Source: Oxyura jamaicensis (lineage: Eukaryota; Chordata; Aves; Anseriformes; Anatidae). Taken from it: a stretch of 64,000 nt of DNA. Each line of letters begins with the position of its first letter. Within the stretch, counting starts at the first letter, position 1. Both the position numbers and the translations under genes were made by a program. Where the stretch lies: assembly GCF_011077185.1 (NCBI RefSeq), contig NC_048897.1, positions 17,814,843 through 17,878,842 on the forward strand, given 5' to 3'. The notes beneath the pieces were generated by a model, which saw only the letters and a program-made list of their open reading frames with translations, was not told the origin of the DNA and did no database searches. Shown here piece by piece: positions 11,166 through 23,110 of this stretch.

Positions 11166-14100
11166 CCTGCCATCAGCACAGTCAGTCTGTAGTTCCCGAT
11201 GTTGCATCTAAATAAGGTGTATTTTCACAAGACTGTGAATGTTGAGGGCTCGAATTTTCAGACCTCTGCTGCAGTTCATTCTTCTTTGTACAGTATTTCA
11301 CAGGGTTGCTGTGGAAGAAGAGCAGAGCTCCTTCTTTGCTGAATGAAGTAATGCTTGTTAAAAAAGACAGGCTTTGGCAAAACCCTGGAAAATGCCAGTA
11401 TACTGGCAACAAGTTGGAAGCTTTTACTTAATTAAGTTGGATCCTGGCATGGGAACAGTCTCTAGGTTAAATAAACAGTATGTTGAGGTTCCTCTAACAC
11501 AGCTGATAGCTTTACTTGACGCAGTGCCTATTCTTAATTCTTTTTTTTCAAGCAGGTCACATTGGTCTTGCAATGTAATTGTTTTTCTTAACTTTTTTTT
11601 TTTTTTTTTCCTGCCCATGGTTTGTAGCATAATGTCTATGTCTTGGTGAAAGACTGAGCTGGTACCATGTTAGTAGATTACCTCCCCTATATTTTTCTCT
11701 GAATGTTCTTTTATAAACTCAAGTCTAAACTATCATTTCTGTATTATTGATGATGTTGATAGCCTTTTTATGCTTTTAGCGAAGAATGATGTGCCCCTCT
11801 GCAATTGTATGCATGTAATTTGGGAACTAGTGAGGGTGCTTCTTGCATAAAGGATTCCCGTGCCTGTAGCTCTTGCCTTAGAGCTTCCAAGTGTGAAAAG
11901 CAAGCTGGTGATTGTACAAAACTCAATGGTGTACTGTAGCGTGTAGTGACATCAAAAGCAAAATGTGTTGCTGTGACTATCTTTGCTTCTATTTGAAATA
12001 AACTTTATAAAGGCTTAAAACAAATGCTCCCCACCCCAGCTGGCTAGTCTTTTGCTTTGGTGCATGTGGATGTGGGACACTCTAGATGTGATCAAAAGGG
12101 CTAAGATGCTGTATCGGAACCCCCGGAACAGGAAGGGTTTGGACTTCAGCAAGACTTCTAGCTTGTGAAATTTTATCCAGTTTATTTGAAGTTTCGTTGG
12201 GGGAGAGAAGGCAAGTGTAGGGGGAATGTTACAGGAAATTGAGTGCATTTCTGCTCAAAAAATGAAGAGTTTAGGTCCTTATGGAAGGACAGAACTTCTA
12301 TGCTTTCATGTTGCATGGATCACAGTGTTTTTTTAAGATGGCATTTTCCATATAACAAAACTAAGAACTTTGTAGTTTTGCTGCTTGTAAAGATAATATT
12401 TGTGTGTAGTCTGATCTTGTTATGCCAAGAATAAACATACAAGTTCTCTCTCTGAATAAGAATACAGTTTTCTGGTATATATTTTTTCCCTTTCCCAAAA
12501 AAATAAATAGTAGCGTTAGAAAGACTTTAAAATCACAATGCAGCATTGATCATTTTTTTTTAATTAATAGGGGTTGTGTTTTGCATAAAGAAGGATAAGT
12601 GTTACTTGGCAAGAATTACTTCTTACCACATTGCTCTTAAGGTACCAGTAGAAAGGCAAATGAATTTCTCATGGGAAAAGTGATGCTGATGAACATATGC
12701 TGCAAATCAGAGTATTAATTTAAATAATGTGTTGGTAACCAGACTGAGGGAAGAAGCAACATGAACCATGACGAAAAATGATAAATTAGGTTATCCTGAA
12801 AACAAATTCATGGTAATTAAGTTAGACGCTAAGAAAAATAGCACTCATAATAGCTACCAGTTATCAAGCAGCAGTTCTGTCTGTGTACTCTCTATATGGA
12901 GATGTTTATACAGAAGTTTAAATAGCAGTTGTATTAGAGATGATTGTCGAATCCATATTTTATGAAGAAGATCATACTCTACTGCCATTCCTCAAAAAGA
13001 TACCATGTTCTGAAATACATTTCTATAAGGTTCACTGGTGCCACTTGCAGAAAAAAAAATGCTGTTTAACATGAATAAGGATTGCGAGTTGTGAATATAT
13101 TGCTGCCTTCTGAAATTTACAAAACTAACACAGTTGCAGGAAAATCTAAGGCATATTAAGAATCTGTAGCTCAGTTCTGATTTAGGATGGAATCCTGTTA
13201 GTTGACAGAAGACATTAATAACTCATTATGAAGGTTACATTCTGTCCTCTGATGTTCATAGGAGATTAAGAAAGTAAAGATGGGATTTGAGGAGAGAGCC
13301 ATGCCAAATTAGCATTTTGTTGCTGCTGGGAGTAGTTCTGCTTCTTTTTCCTCCCTTCCTAGTTCTGATGTTCATCTGAGCCATTGGTAAGTTGACTGAT
13401 GGTACTGACTTGCTGGAGGTTTTCAGAATGCCATTCTGTCAGTACTCTTACACCCAGACTTCAAGGTTAGGCTACCCAAGAAAAACAATGACTAGAAAAT
13501 AATTCAGTCCTACCAGCAATGAATTACTCTTTCAGTTGGGAATAATGGACTTTCTGCTGGTACTGCGGATGCCCCTTGGCTTTTGAAAGAAGTCTTGTTT
13601 GTAAGCCAGAGAAACATACATTGTTTCAAAGCTTATGTTTCTTATTTGCTGGTATTCTACCATCTGTAAAATTTCTGCAGTTGTTTCAGTCAGAGATGCT
13701 GTGGACATCTTTATGACAAAGTCCCAAAGTACGAAGTATGTGCTGAGGCACTGGTCCTTGCAGAGTCAGGCATGCTCTGTGGCCCTTCCTGGACAGGGAT
13801 AAACAGCAAAGTTCTGCTACGTGTGCTGTAACTGTACCACATTAATGGTTTCCTTGTATGTCCAAGTGTAGAGGACTGTTCCAGTTGTGCGTTTCTCAGT
13901 AAGCATTTACACAAATGAGATGGCATGATAGATGATCTTTCTGGGGAAAGTATTTAAACAGACTTATGTATGTGAGTATAAACATAAGCATATGAAACTA
14001 GCTTTTGTGTATGACTTCTATCAAAAGCTTCTTTCAAAAAACACCAAACAATCTTAAATCACAGGCTTGCTGAAATACCACGAAACGGGACCAAGAACTA

Positions 14101-14479
14101 GTAATGTAGTGTTAATTGCACATTACAGCAGTACAACGTGCCATCCTTCTGTGGTAGATATCTTGTCGATACTGATGTAAGGATGATTATTGCTTGCTTT
14201 TTATTCAGAAACAGTGGATTATAGCTCGCTAAAGCTTCTTTGTAGGACTGCTCACATTTTCTGTGTACATGTGTCCTACAGACAAATATCTGCCCTGTAA
14301 AGTCTTTCTCAGTTCCCTGAATCTTTGATTAGAGATCCATCCATAAAAATCAAGGTAAATTCAGCTATCACTATAGAACAACATGAACCCTTTGGGGGAT
14401 TCCACAGGAAATAGCTGTAATTACAGTGAGTAGAGGTAGTCCTGTGGTGACTGTCTAGGATTAGATATCACAAGGTCTG
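11166..14479. other. AT-rich non-coding stretch, no gene recognised
   Basis: No feature is recognised beyond the T17 run at 11593-11609 and short low-complexity patches. Small open frames (for example 11374-11649 and 12243-12434) contain T-run-encoded Phe strings and show no family signature. Confidence 0.65.
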
Positions 14480-14640
14480 TAGTCTGTTTCTGCCTTTGTG
14501 CTGGAGTTAATTCTTAATATAGACAACTCATAGCACAATATCCCCTGTGAAATAGGGATTATACCTGCCTACCTGACAACGGTGTAAGTTTGCTACCCTC
14601 TATAGAGAAAGAAGGTTGTAAAAGAAGTGCAAAGTGTCAT
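14480..14640 (+). mobile_element. Ancient MIR-like SINE relic, forward orientation
   Basis: The blocks TCTGCCTTTGTGCTGGAG, CCCTGTGAAATAGGGATTAT, ACCTGCCTACCTGACAACGG and TTGTAAAAGAAGTGCAAAGT follow the order of the 3' half of MIR ('cctcagtttcctcatctgtaaaatgggga', 'tacctacctcatagggttgt', 'tgtaaagcgctttg'). Identity is partial, as expected for a copy that predates birds. Confidence 0.6.
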
Positions 14641-15175
14641 TTCAACTCTGCATTTCATTTGAACTCTAGATTTCCAGGGTAAAAGAAAATGAGTATCTGT
14701 TTATTGTCTCAGACCCTTTGGGATCCAAAATACTCTATCTGAAAAAAGGCTTCAGCTCTCACCCAAAGCTTCCAGTTTCTCGTCTTCCTCCTCACTTCTT
14801 TTGTAAGTGTTCTCATGCTGCCGCATCTGCCTCTGTCAGTTATACTGATGAACTGTTTGTATGCTGGCACTTCTTTTTGTCTAATATAACATTTCTTTTC
14901 CATTTCAGACATGCTATAATTCCTTTGGAGCTCAGCCTTGGCTGCTCTTCGCATGTCACAGTAGAAGCCATGAGCCCTTTTACTACTAGCAACTGGCCTT
15001 TTGCTGTTCCTAATTAAAATAAATATGAAAATAAGAGAAATACATGGATTAGCATCAATTTTCTCTTCGAGTTTCTGCTCCATGGGGTCCTTTGACTCTG
15101 CAGATCTAAGGATTTTTGTTATTTTATGTCATTTTTAGTATTGGTATGGTGATTTTGAAGCCACCAGTTTGTTTG

Positions 15176-15195
15176 TTTTTTTTTTTTTTTTTTTT
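15176..15195. repeat. Poly-T tract (T20)
   Basis: Twenty consecutive T, one of twelve T runs of at least 11 in the first 24 kb of this strand. Confidence 0.9.
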
Positions 15196-15648
15196 AATTG
15201 AATATTCCTTAAGTAGGCTTTTACTAACTTTCCAGTTCAACCTCTGTTTTATCCAGTGCTTCAGTGCTGCCTTGGCTTGCTCTTTATGTCTGTTAGGAAG
15301 TGAAGAAAATAAGTAAAATAGTTTTCAAAACGTAGAAGCATTGGCTGTGTATTTGAGGCCCATTGGAACATTTAAAACACTCTGCTCTTCTCATCAGATC
15401 TTTTATGACTCATTAGCACTTATTTTGTAAAAGGTTGTTCCTGTTAGGCTAAGGGGAAGGTGGAGGGAGAAGGTGAATCCCTCTTTAGCCTTTTCACATG
15501 TTTTATTTTAGTACCCAGTATTTATGAATGGCCTGTCTTGAAGGCTAGTACCTTCCCGTGGGTGCCATTACCTATTTTTACCAGACCTCCTTCACTGCAC
15601 TAAAAGTTTAAACACTTCATCCTTTGAGAGTAGGAGATAAAGCAATTA

Positions 15649-15670
15649 ACGAGGCTTCAAACAGCCTCGT
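15649..15670. other. Perfect 8-bp inverted repeat, 6-nt loop
   Basis: ACGAGGCT (15649-15656) and AGCCTCGT (15663-15670) are exact reverse complements around the loop TCAAAC. The stem carries two CpG sites in a CpG-poor background. No function can be assigned. Confidence 0.6.
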
Positions 15671-16188
15671 GATGGAACAAATCTGTTCAGACACCTCTGT
15701 GTGGTGTTTGTAAATTTCTGGAAGTTTGATTTTTATGCACTGTATTTTCCACTTTCTATGGGCTGTTTTGATAACTTAACAGTTTCTGGAATAACAGACA
15801 TTAACAAGTTATATAAATATGAAAAATACCACATTGCTCCTTTTTTTGGAAATTCAGACTTTAGTTTGGGTGCCTGGTAGGAGTTTGAAATGACAAACAT
15901 CCATCAATGTTGTTTTCCTGGTTCAAATGGCAACTGTTGGAAACATCTGCTGTCTACAAGTTCAGGGAAAAGGTACTTTATTAAAAGTCACATGGCTAGA
16001 GGATTGTGTCTGAGCCAGGGGGGTTAGTTAGTTACAACAAGCTATATGTGCTAATCCTTGCTTAAAACCTGTGCTTTTGGCTGATGTTCCTCAACCTCAA
16101 AGCATGTAATTTGGCTTAAAGAGATGCTTTATTCTTCAACACTTATAAAACATATAGGTATTGTGACGAGTTACTACCTCTGGGCATT

Positions 16189-16207
16189 ATATGACAGCCT
16201 GTCATAT
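16189..16207. other. Perfect 8-bp inverted repeat, 3-nt loop
   Basis: ATATGACA (16189-16196) pairs with TGTCATAT (16200-16207) around GCC. It is too short to call an RNA gene. The loop is minimal, so it may act as a dyad protein-binding site or be chance. Confidence 0.5.
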
Positions 16208-16433
16208 TAACCAGTTGTTTTTAAGATAAGCTTGTTGCTATTGGTCTTAGTACTTAGATCAATAAACACTAAGCCCTCCTAAATCTTGGCTATGACTGCC
16301 TTAGAAATGCAAGTTAAATACAAATGTTAAAATCACTGAGTTAAATACAAATTTAAATCTGGTTTCTAACAGCTTTGTTCATGTTTTTTTTTTTCTACCT
16401 CTTTGGTTGGTATATTAACATAAATTGCTGTAA

Positions 16434-16452
16434 CCCGCTTTGAGGAAGCGGG
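16434..16452. other. Perfect GC-rich 7-bp inverted repeat
   Basis: CCCGCTT (16434-16440) pairs with AAGCGGG (16446-16452) around TGAGG. The stem is GC-rich inside AT-rich sequence. It could form a local hairpin in RNA, but no larger RNA fold or known family is evident. Confidence 0.55.
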
Positions 16453-17224
16453 GCAGTGCTGATTAACAACTGTTAAGGTTTGGGATTGTATGTTTTTCTA
16501 ATGTGTTTGGTTTAGGCCATGAAAGATCTCATTGCGAGAGAGAGAGGTAATATTTAAGCATCCAGTTTGGCCTTTAAAAGGAAAGCAATAGCAACATGCA
16601 GAAATGTACTTTTTTTAAAAATTATTTCCTTACTGAGCCAATTTCAACAGTAGATCCAATGTTTAAAAGTTTGATGTAGCAAACTGAGCTGTAATCTGTG
16701 GAGAAGATTCAGCTTTGTGTAACTGCATTAATTGAACTGTTGAGGAATGAAAAGTCTGTCTAACAAATTTCCACAACACTTTTAGATGAGAAGAGGCATA
16801 TAAATACTTGCAGTTGTGAGGTACTTTGTATGTGTTGAGGGTAAATTTGAGTAATATAGTCCTTGCCTCTTTCAGTGATTTTGAAGACCCATAGAAATAT
16901 AACTATTCATCATAATCTAACAAAAGGTAATATCCCAATTTTCCACCGAAGTCCAGATCATGCAGTCAGAATGAGCTGAATTCAGAAGGCTAGAGGGATT
17001 CGTGGGGAGGATGGTTTTCAGCTGCCTTTCTGCTGCCTGAGGCTTAGTTGTTTTTTTCCTGTTTGATATTGGCCTCTATCCAAATGGTGATCAGGATGCT
17101 CAGAGATCGTCTTTGCTCTTCATTGGCAGTCCACTTCATCTCCCTTCAGCTTCCTCTTGAGCGTCAGAAGGTAAAACATCCCGTTGGCTAAGTGTCTTGA
17201 AGGCCAGACTTCTTTTTATTTTTT

Positions 17225-17226
<2 letters not shown>

Positions 17227-17257
<31 letters not shown>

Positions 17258-17267
17258 CTTTTTTTTT
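17227..17267. repeat. Long T-rich tract (T31, C, T9)
   Basis: Thirty-one T followed by C and nine more T, the longest homopolymer in the window. On the minus strand it could be the A tail of a retroposed sequence, but no body is recognisable next to it. Confidence 0.9.
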
Positions 17268-19739
17268 CTGTACATCAGGATCTTTCCAAGTGATTGCTGC
17301 TTTGGTGAATTTGCCAGTTCTAATTTACTGCTGCCCTTTGAGCTTCTGCCTTCTCTTTCTCGTCAGCTACTTCTGTGGTTGAAAAGGGAATGCGAGGAGC
17401 TGAAATTGATTCAGTCTCTCCCCATACAGGCACATCTAACTTATAGGAATCACAGTCCTCTGCAGGCATCAGCTTTATTTTCATCAACCAGACTAATCCT
17501 GGTGATGCTAAATCTTTAGAGATTGAAGAATAATCTACAGGATTGTTAATGCAAGTTTGCTTTCATGGGGGTGTCATCCCTTCACTCTGTCTGCAGCATG
17601 TAACAGTTACTTCAGCACTTGCAGTGGAAGCTCTTTAGTTGGTTTGGATGGCAGACTGTTATCCTGAGAGGCTTGTGGCAACATTTGCTGTTGACTGTCT
17701 TTGGAGAAGTACTTTGTTTTACATTTAGACTAATTTCATGAGACTAACACGTGTAGTAGGTACGGCAAACACTGTTTTTCTGCAAAGTTTTCCTGGAGAG
17801 TCCTGAGAATCCTTCTCCATTGTTGTTAAAAGGCTCCAATTGTATTAATTCTTCCCCTAGCAAAACTAATTACTTGGGCTAACCAGGGGAAAAAGAAGTG
17901 CTCAATTAGCTGTAACTCTTAGCCACTTTACAATGTGGCTAACAGCAGTTATATCTTGAACACCTTTGTAACAGCATTGTCTGTAGATTGCAGTGTTTTG
18001 GGGTTTTGAATGCATATTGATAGTAATATACTCTGCATAACCCAGAAGTGCATATATTTGAGGCGATCTCTTTTGTACTTGCTGTACATTAGAACTTGTT
18101 CAATGACGAAGGATAGCGTTTTACCCAGCTAAAACACAGCTGATGAATTCTGCTGCATCAGGACTCTTCTCATGTCCCCAGTATTGTTTTAGACTTCAGA
18201 GCTGAAACTGTGTATTCATCATTTAGGATCATGTTGATGTTTGCAGTGTCATTTACCAAATCATTCTGGGCACCCTATGTCCTGCTCTTCCTTCTTGTGT
18301 AGTGTAGAGTTACCAAGCTCTGTCTTGTGCTGGCAGCACTCCGTTGTCGATCAACTTCTGTGCTTAGTATTCCAGTTTCTTTCCTTCCCACTAAAGTTAG
18401 TGCCCTCAGTAATAACTCACGGTTGCTGTAAACATTTCTTATTAGTGTCCTTATTATCACCTTTGTAGTTCTAAAATGATCAGGCCTGCTGAGAGATCTG
18501 TCAATTTTCTGCTCTTGGCATTACCAGAGCATTTTGCTTTTCACAGTAACAAATTGTACTATTGTCTTTTGTTGTCTTTTACATCGCTCACTGGGGACAG
18601 AAATTCTTCCTAAACTCACTTATGAAAACTGTTTCCTTTAACAAAGCTGTTCTTGGTTATTTGTGTGTCTGTTAAACCAAAGAACCATACTCTGGGAAGT
18701 GTGGCACTTAGGCACTGTACATATGTGGACCAGAGAAATGATCTCTGTCCCCAGAAAACCTCAAGTCCTGCCTGTGCTGTCATTCTTAGCAGGTTTTTCT
18801 TTTTGAAAAAGGATGTGTAGAGGGCAGATGGTACTCACTGATACTTATCTAATACTCTCCTTTAGGGATGTACAGAACAAGAAACAAAAAACAATGAAAG
18901 GTAGAAGAAAAAATTTTTTGTACTCCTGTTACTCAAAATGAGCTTCAAATGAAGCTAGAGAATTGAAGTTTAAAGCAGAAAAACACAACAACAAAACCCC
19001 CTCTTTGCTAAAACTATCTATAAAAGGCTTCAAAGCTTAAAAAATAAAGTAAAAAGTAGGTACAAACAAAAATAAGTGCTAGCATGGAGGGGTTCTTGTA
19101 GTTTGGGTAATGTTTGTCACCATGTTTTTCCTCTCAGTAATTATTAAACAGAGATGTCTCTTTATATTGAGGAAAGAAAGGTATCATGCTTTAAGACTGC
19201 TATTATAGGTACCTGCCAACAAGTGTTTTTTTTGTTTGTTTTTCCTCCAGGATTTCTACCTATAAACATTGCATTCTTTAAACAAACCTTTTAGTTTATT
19301 TTTTGAAATATATTTGTCCTTCATTCCTTGTTTAGCCTTTTGGAGCTTTTAAATTTATTTGAATTTTCTAATTTCCAAAGCTTGAGAACTTGATGTGGAT
19401 CTCAGGAAATCTGAAAGACCTTCTTGTTTCTTTGAGAACTGTTACTGACTCTTACAGACAAGCTTTGAGAAGGACTCTGTGGTCAGACCTTCTTGTGGGA
19501 GGCTGGAAAAGAACTGGGATTGAAGGTTTTTTGTAGAGTGGGTGTATAGACTCAGCTGTGTTTTAGGATTTTTCATGATCCTGTCCTGGTTGAAGGATGG
19601 AACTTGTAGAACCACAATTCAACTTCATTCCTTATAAAGGTGCTTATCCCCTAGGATATCCATAATATAAGTAGTAGCCTTTGGGTACTCTTGCAGGAGA
19701 GAAACTACCTTTGAAGGGTAATTATGCTTCCTGCACTGT

Positions 19740-19920
19740 TGTGATGGGTTGATCTCAGCTCTGTCACCCCCTCCTCAGGACAGGAGAGATAATTTGAAGG
19801 GCAAAACCAAGAAATACTTCTGTGTTGAGATAAATATGATTTAATAACTGAATGGAAACAAAACAAAACAAGGGGCTGCTGTGAAAAAAAATTAACTCGG
19901 TCACAGCCAGGCGTAGTACA
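19740..19920 (-). mobile_element. Short solo LTR of an avian endogenous retrovirus, with target duplication
   Basis: The element is bounded by ACTGT (19735-19739) and ACTGT (19921-19925), an exact 5-bp target-site duplication. It begins TGTGATGG and ends GTAGTACA on the plus strand, so it has the TG...CA termini of an LTR. Read on the minus strand, both ends resemble a widespread avian LTR family from memory: a GCCTGGCTGTGACCGAGTTAA block at the start and a TTATCTCAAC block followed by GGAGGGGGTGACAG near the end. An ATTAAA poly(A)-type signal lies at 19845-19840 on that strand. At 181 bp it is much shorter than the several hundred bases I would expect, so an internal deletion is likely. No retroviral internal region or coding sequence remains. 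A 5-bp duplication fits ERVL-like elements but does not prove the class. Confidence 0.7.
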
Positions 19921-20104
19921 ACTGTATACTGTTGTCACCAATGGGGCTGCTTTATTTCAGAATTTCTGCTATAACAGGTGCATAATAACTTATTTCTGGT
20001 CAATATTGAAGGTTCAAGCTCTGTTCACACATCGTAGTCCAGTAGCTGAAATCAGACCCACTTCTTGGGTTAAGCTGGAATTAATTTCTAGCATAATCAT
20101 TGGA

Positions 20105-20250
20105 TTAGCAGAGAACTGAAAACCTGGATTCTCAGGTTCTGTACTTTGCTGGTAATTTAATCATTATTCAAAACTTAACTGAAATATTTATCCTCTCAGT
20201 TTCAGTATCCTCAACTATAAAATAACAATGATAACGGCTGAATTGTTAAG
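20105..20250 (+). mobile_element. Ancient MIR-like SINE relic, forward orientation
   Basis: The order of blocks is that of MIR: GAAAACCTGGATTCTCAGGTTCTG, CTTTGCTGGTAATTTAATC (where the SINE has the 'gtgtgaccttgggcaag' region), AAAACTTAACTGAAAT, TCTCAGTTTCAGTATCCTCA, then ACTATAAAATAACAATGATAA. It covers more of the SINE than the other relics in this window and is strongly diverged. Confidence 0.65.
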
Positions 20251-20268
20251 TGTGTAGTAGTAGAAAGC

Positions 20269-20377
20269 TAGTAGTGCTAGTAGTGCTAAAGATCGGAGTG
20301 TTTCTAATGGTCCATTATGTCCTAGTTATACCAGTCATTAAGAAAAAAAAAAAAAAAAAGCACTATTAGCACTATTA
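20269..20377. other. Imperfect inverted repeat with long loop (19-bp arms)
   Basis: The arm TAGTAGTGCTAGTAGTGCT (20269-20287) and the arm 20359-20377 match at 17 of 19 positions as reverse complements. In plus-strand RNA the two mismatches would be G-U pairs. The 71-nt loop contains a 17-nt A run (20343-20359, whose last base lies in the 3' arm). Each arm is itself a repeat of a GTAGTGCTA-type unit, so the pairing could come from simple-sequence slippage rather than selection. It follows directly after a MIR-like relic. Confidence 0.5.
20343..20359. repeat. Poly-A tract (A17)
   Basis: Seventeen consecutive A. It is the only A run of at least 11 in the first 24 kb, against twelve T runs of that length. 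Confidence 0.9.
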
Positions 20378-20389
20378 TTACTGTTTGTG

Positions 20390-22690
20390 GATTTTCACCT
20401 TCTGAAGAAAACATTCTTGGGAAATCTCCATAAATTCTCAAGTTTGTCTTAGTCTCAAGGTATTTGACAGTAATGCCAAACAACACTGGAGCTATTGTTA
20501 GAAGGGAACCTGATCTTGTTATTGTTCTACTTTAATGGAGTTGTCTGAGGAAATGGCAGCTCTCCTATTGAGGGAACTCAATCAACTGGAAGAGTTTTTG
20601 GTTTCTTGCATTAGTACCTGCCAAACAAATGACAACAGCTCATTTAATCCAAGTCTGACTGCTTACTAAACAATTGTCTCAAGGAGTCAAATGTAAGTAA
20701 ATTGTCCTCTGCGGAGATTTCTGGACTATAAATCATAAGGGGGAAACAGTCGTTTTGAGCTGGTAGATTTTATGTACATAGACAGAAACTTGTACCTTTT
20801 AAAATATAATGAAATTAATGTAGAAGAGAAGTTAGTTTGGAGCAATTGCATTTTGTGGAGTTCAAAATTCTATTTTACTCTAGAATCTTAATTCTTTGTT
20901 CCTTTTAGCAGATCTTTTACTCGTATGCACACTGGGTACGTAGTATATGGCTTGATTCACACACAAAATCAGGAATTAGCAACTTAACTGACTTCAGTGA
21001 CAAAATGTCTTGACATTGCATTACTCTTGTAAAATTCAGATTTTTCTAGATAGGGCCTATATATTTTTTGGAGAAAGCTTTGCTCTCACTGGAACTATGT
21101 GGAGGCCTTAAGCTGCAGATGAAGCTAGTAATATAAAATTATATTGTTAAAAGAAAGCAACATGTTACATATACCACCCCCCAAAAAAGCACGGGAACAA
21201 ATGCATTTCCTTTAATTTGAAATTATTACTGTTAATAGTAGGGGGAGAGGGAAGGGTAATCTGGGAGACCAGTAGTTTTCTGAGATGCTTTTCTACACGG
21301 AGATGACTGTACAAAATACTGCTAGCACTAGAGCTTTGATTTCCTTTGGGTTTTCCCACTGCTAATCTTTGACCTTTACCAGATGCCCGCAGGGTGTTGA
21401 ACAGGAGCAGTTGAAATGCCCCCAGCTTTCTGCTTCCTCCTCCTGCCTCCAGCCAAATCAGCGGAAGGGAGGGTATTTCCTTCTGCACACCCTCCGTATT
21501 CACAGCTCCTCGTGCTTTATTTAAGGTCTATGGTTAATCAGCAGTGGAAAGGGGAAGACACCTAGGGAATTATCTGTTAAGCTGCCATAAATATTTAGCT
21601 AGTAAATGTATATCAAAAACCGTTGATTTTACAGACACTCCTATTGACAGTATTGATATTTAATAGATGATTAAGCTGCTTATATAGATAAGTTGTTTTG
21701 CTTAAAGATGTACATTAAATTTGAATTTTAACAGTTGAATAAATAAGAATGAATGTTATCTTTGTTCCTCAAATTGTAATTATGAAACTGTCTGTTAACT
21801 TTCTACTAAAAGCTTACTTGTTTTACTGTTCCATCTATTTTGAAAGTTGATCAGATTTACCAATGGTTAACTGCTGCTCCCCAGATTTTCTTAGAACTGT
21901 TAGCTTGACTTGTGTCATTCAGTTACTTGCATTGAATTTAATATTTGAGCTAGGAACTTAAAGCAAAACAAAACAAAAAAGAAAATTGTTAATGAAAATT
22001 TGAAGGAAAACACAAATTTAAGCGGGGGGAGTTCACATAGACCACATTTTAGGTTTGGAAAATTTACTGCAGTTGGGTAACATTAAATGCCTCCTGTTTA
22101 GGTCACACCAGCACAATTTTTAAGATGCATTTTTGTTTACTTCTATGGCAAGTGTGAAATATTTACTTACAAACGGTAAACAATCTGTGAATATTCATAA
22201 AAAGTCAGCAGTGTTAACTTCTAGGTACTTTGTAACCTTTGGCTCTTCAAATTCCCTCTTCAGTGTCATTAGGTGTAGTATCTTCTCCTTGAAGCCCCAT
22301 ATCCATTTCAGTACTGCTTTTCACGCACACTATGAGATGTAGTGTAGCGAGTACAACACAACAAAAATAAATTTTAAATTGATGATTAATTTTGTACCAG
22401 CATCACTTTACCGTGGCAAATTTCCTGAGGCTAATGGATGAGATGGAGTTAATGGGCTTCTCCCAGTTGGTCGCGAACCTTCAGGAGGTGCTGTGCATCT
22501 TGTAGTGGGAGGGCTTGTATTACAACTGCAGCACGTAATTTATAGTTCTTAGTCTGTTTTCTTTAGCCTGAAATTGGTTTTCAGCTTTTGGAGGTTGGAC
22601 TCAATGCAAGTAGCTAACTTCACAGGATACTATGAATTTTTATTTCATTTAGAGGGAGGAAGGACGAGCACAATCTTGGCAAAACATCAG
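20390..22690. other. Non-coding stretch, no gene recognised
   Basis: Mostly AT-rich. A patch at 21,160-21,560 is less repetitive and GC-richer, and a 112-codon minus frame (21165-21503) is open there, but its translation shows no domain. It would be reasonable to test the patch for sequence conservation as a regulatory element. Confidence 0.55.
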
Positions 22691-23110
22691 TAATGTCTGA
22701 CCATCTCCAAGTACCTGTGCTCCAGTATCAGCAACTAGTTAAAGCTGCCTGTGTACCTTCCTCCCATAGCAGCCGTGAGCCGCACTCGGTGGTGGGGCTG
22801 TATTTCCCTGCAGGTACAGCGAGTCTCACACAGGGGGAATGGCCCCTGCTGGTGGTTACTGTAAGAGAATCGTCATGAGCTTGCAGAAATGGTAACTGCA
22901 GATTTCACCGTGTGCTCTTTGCTGCCCACACGACAGAACGGATTCCGCCCCCAACTTCTCCCAAGGCAGAACTATAGGCAGAACTATAGGCAGAACTATA
23001 GGCAAGGCCCCCAGGCCGCTGGGCCCACCAGCAGCTCTCTGGACAGCTGCTTCATTAAAACCCGGACAAGTGTTCCATTAACACAGACAAGTCCCAGAAA
23101 CACAAGCCAG
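22691..23110. other. GC-richer patch with raised CpG density
   Basis: About eleven CpG dinucleotides fall in 22,770-23,070, clearly above the neighbouring sequence. The patch includes the 12-bp tandem array at 22,965-23,004 and is open in one plus frame across it. No protein family is recognised, and composition alone can keep frames open at this length. It could be a decayed CpG island, an exon of an unrecognised transcript, or an old element. Confidence 0.35.
22965..23004. repeat. 12-bp minisatellite, 3.3 exact copies
   Basis: GGCAGAACTATA occurs three times in tandem (22965-22976, 22977-22988, 22989-23000), followed by the partial unit GGCA. Because 12 is a multiple of three, the repeat keeps any frame crossing it open. 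Confidence 0.9.

Larger units (their letters stand above)
14641..19734. other. AT-rich non-coding stretch, no gene recognised
   Basis: It holds the two largest T tracts of the window (15176-15195 and 17227-17257) and the three short perfect inverted repeats listed separately. A sequence at 14890-14911 resembles a splice acceptor (pyrimidine-rich, then TTTCAG), but the following open frame has no recognisable product and no matching donor that I can defend. Confidence 0.6.

Noticed and set aside
22965..23004. Tandem 12-mers as a possible CRISPR-like array
   Set aside because: Units are directly adjacent with no spacers, and the sequence is vertebrate. It is a minisatellite.
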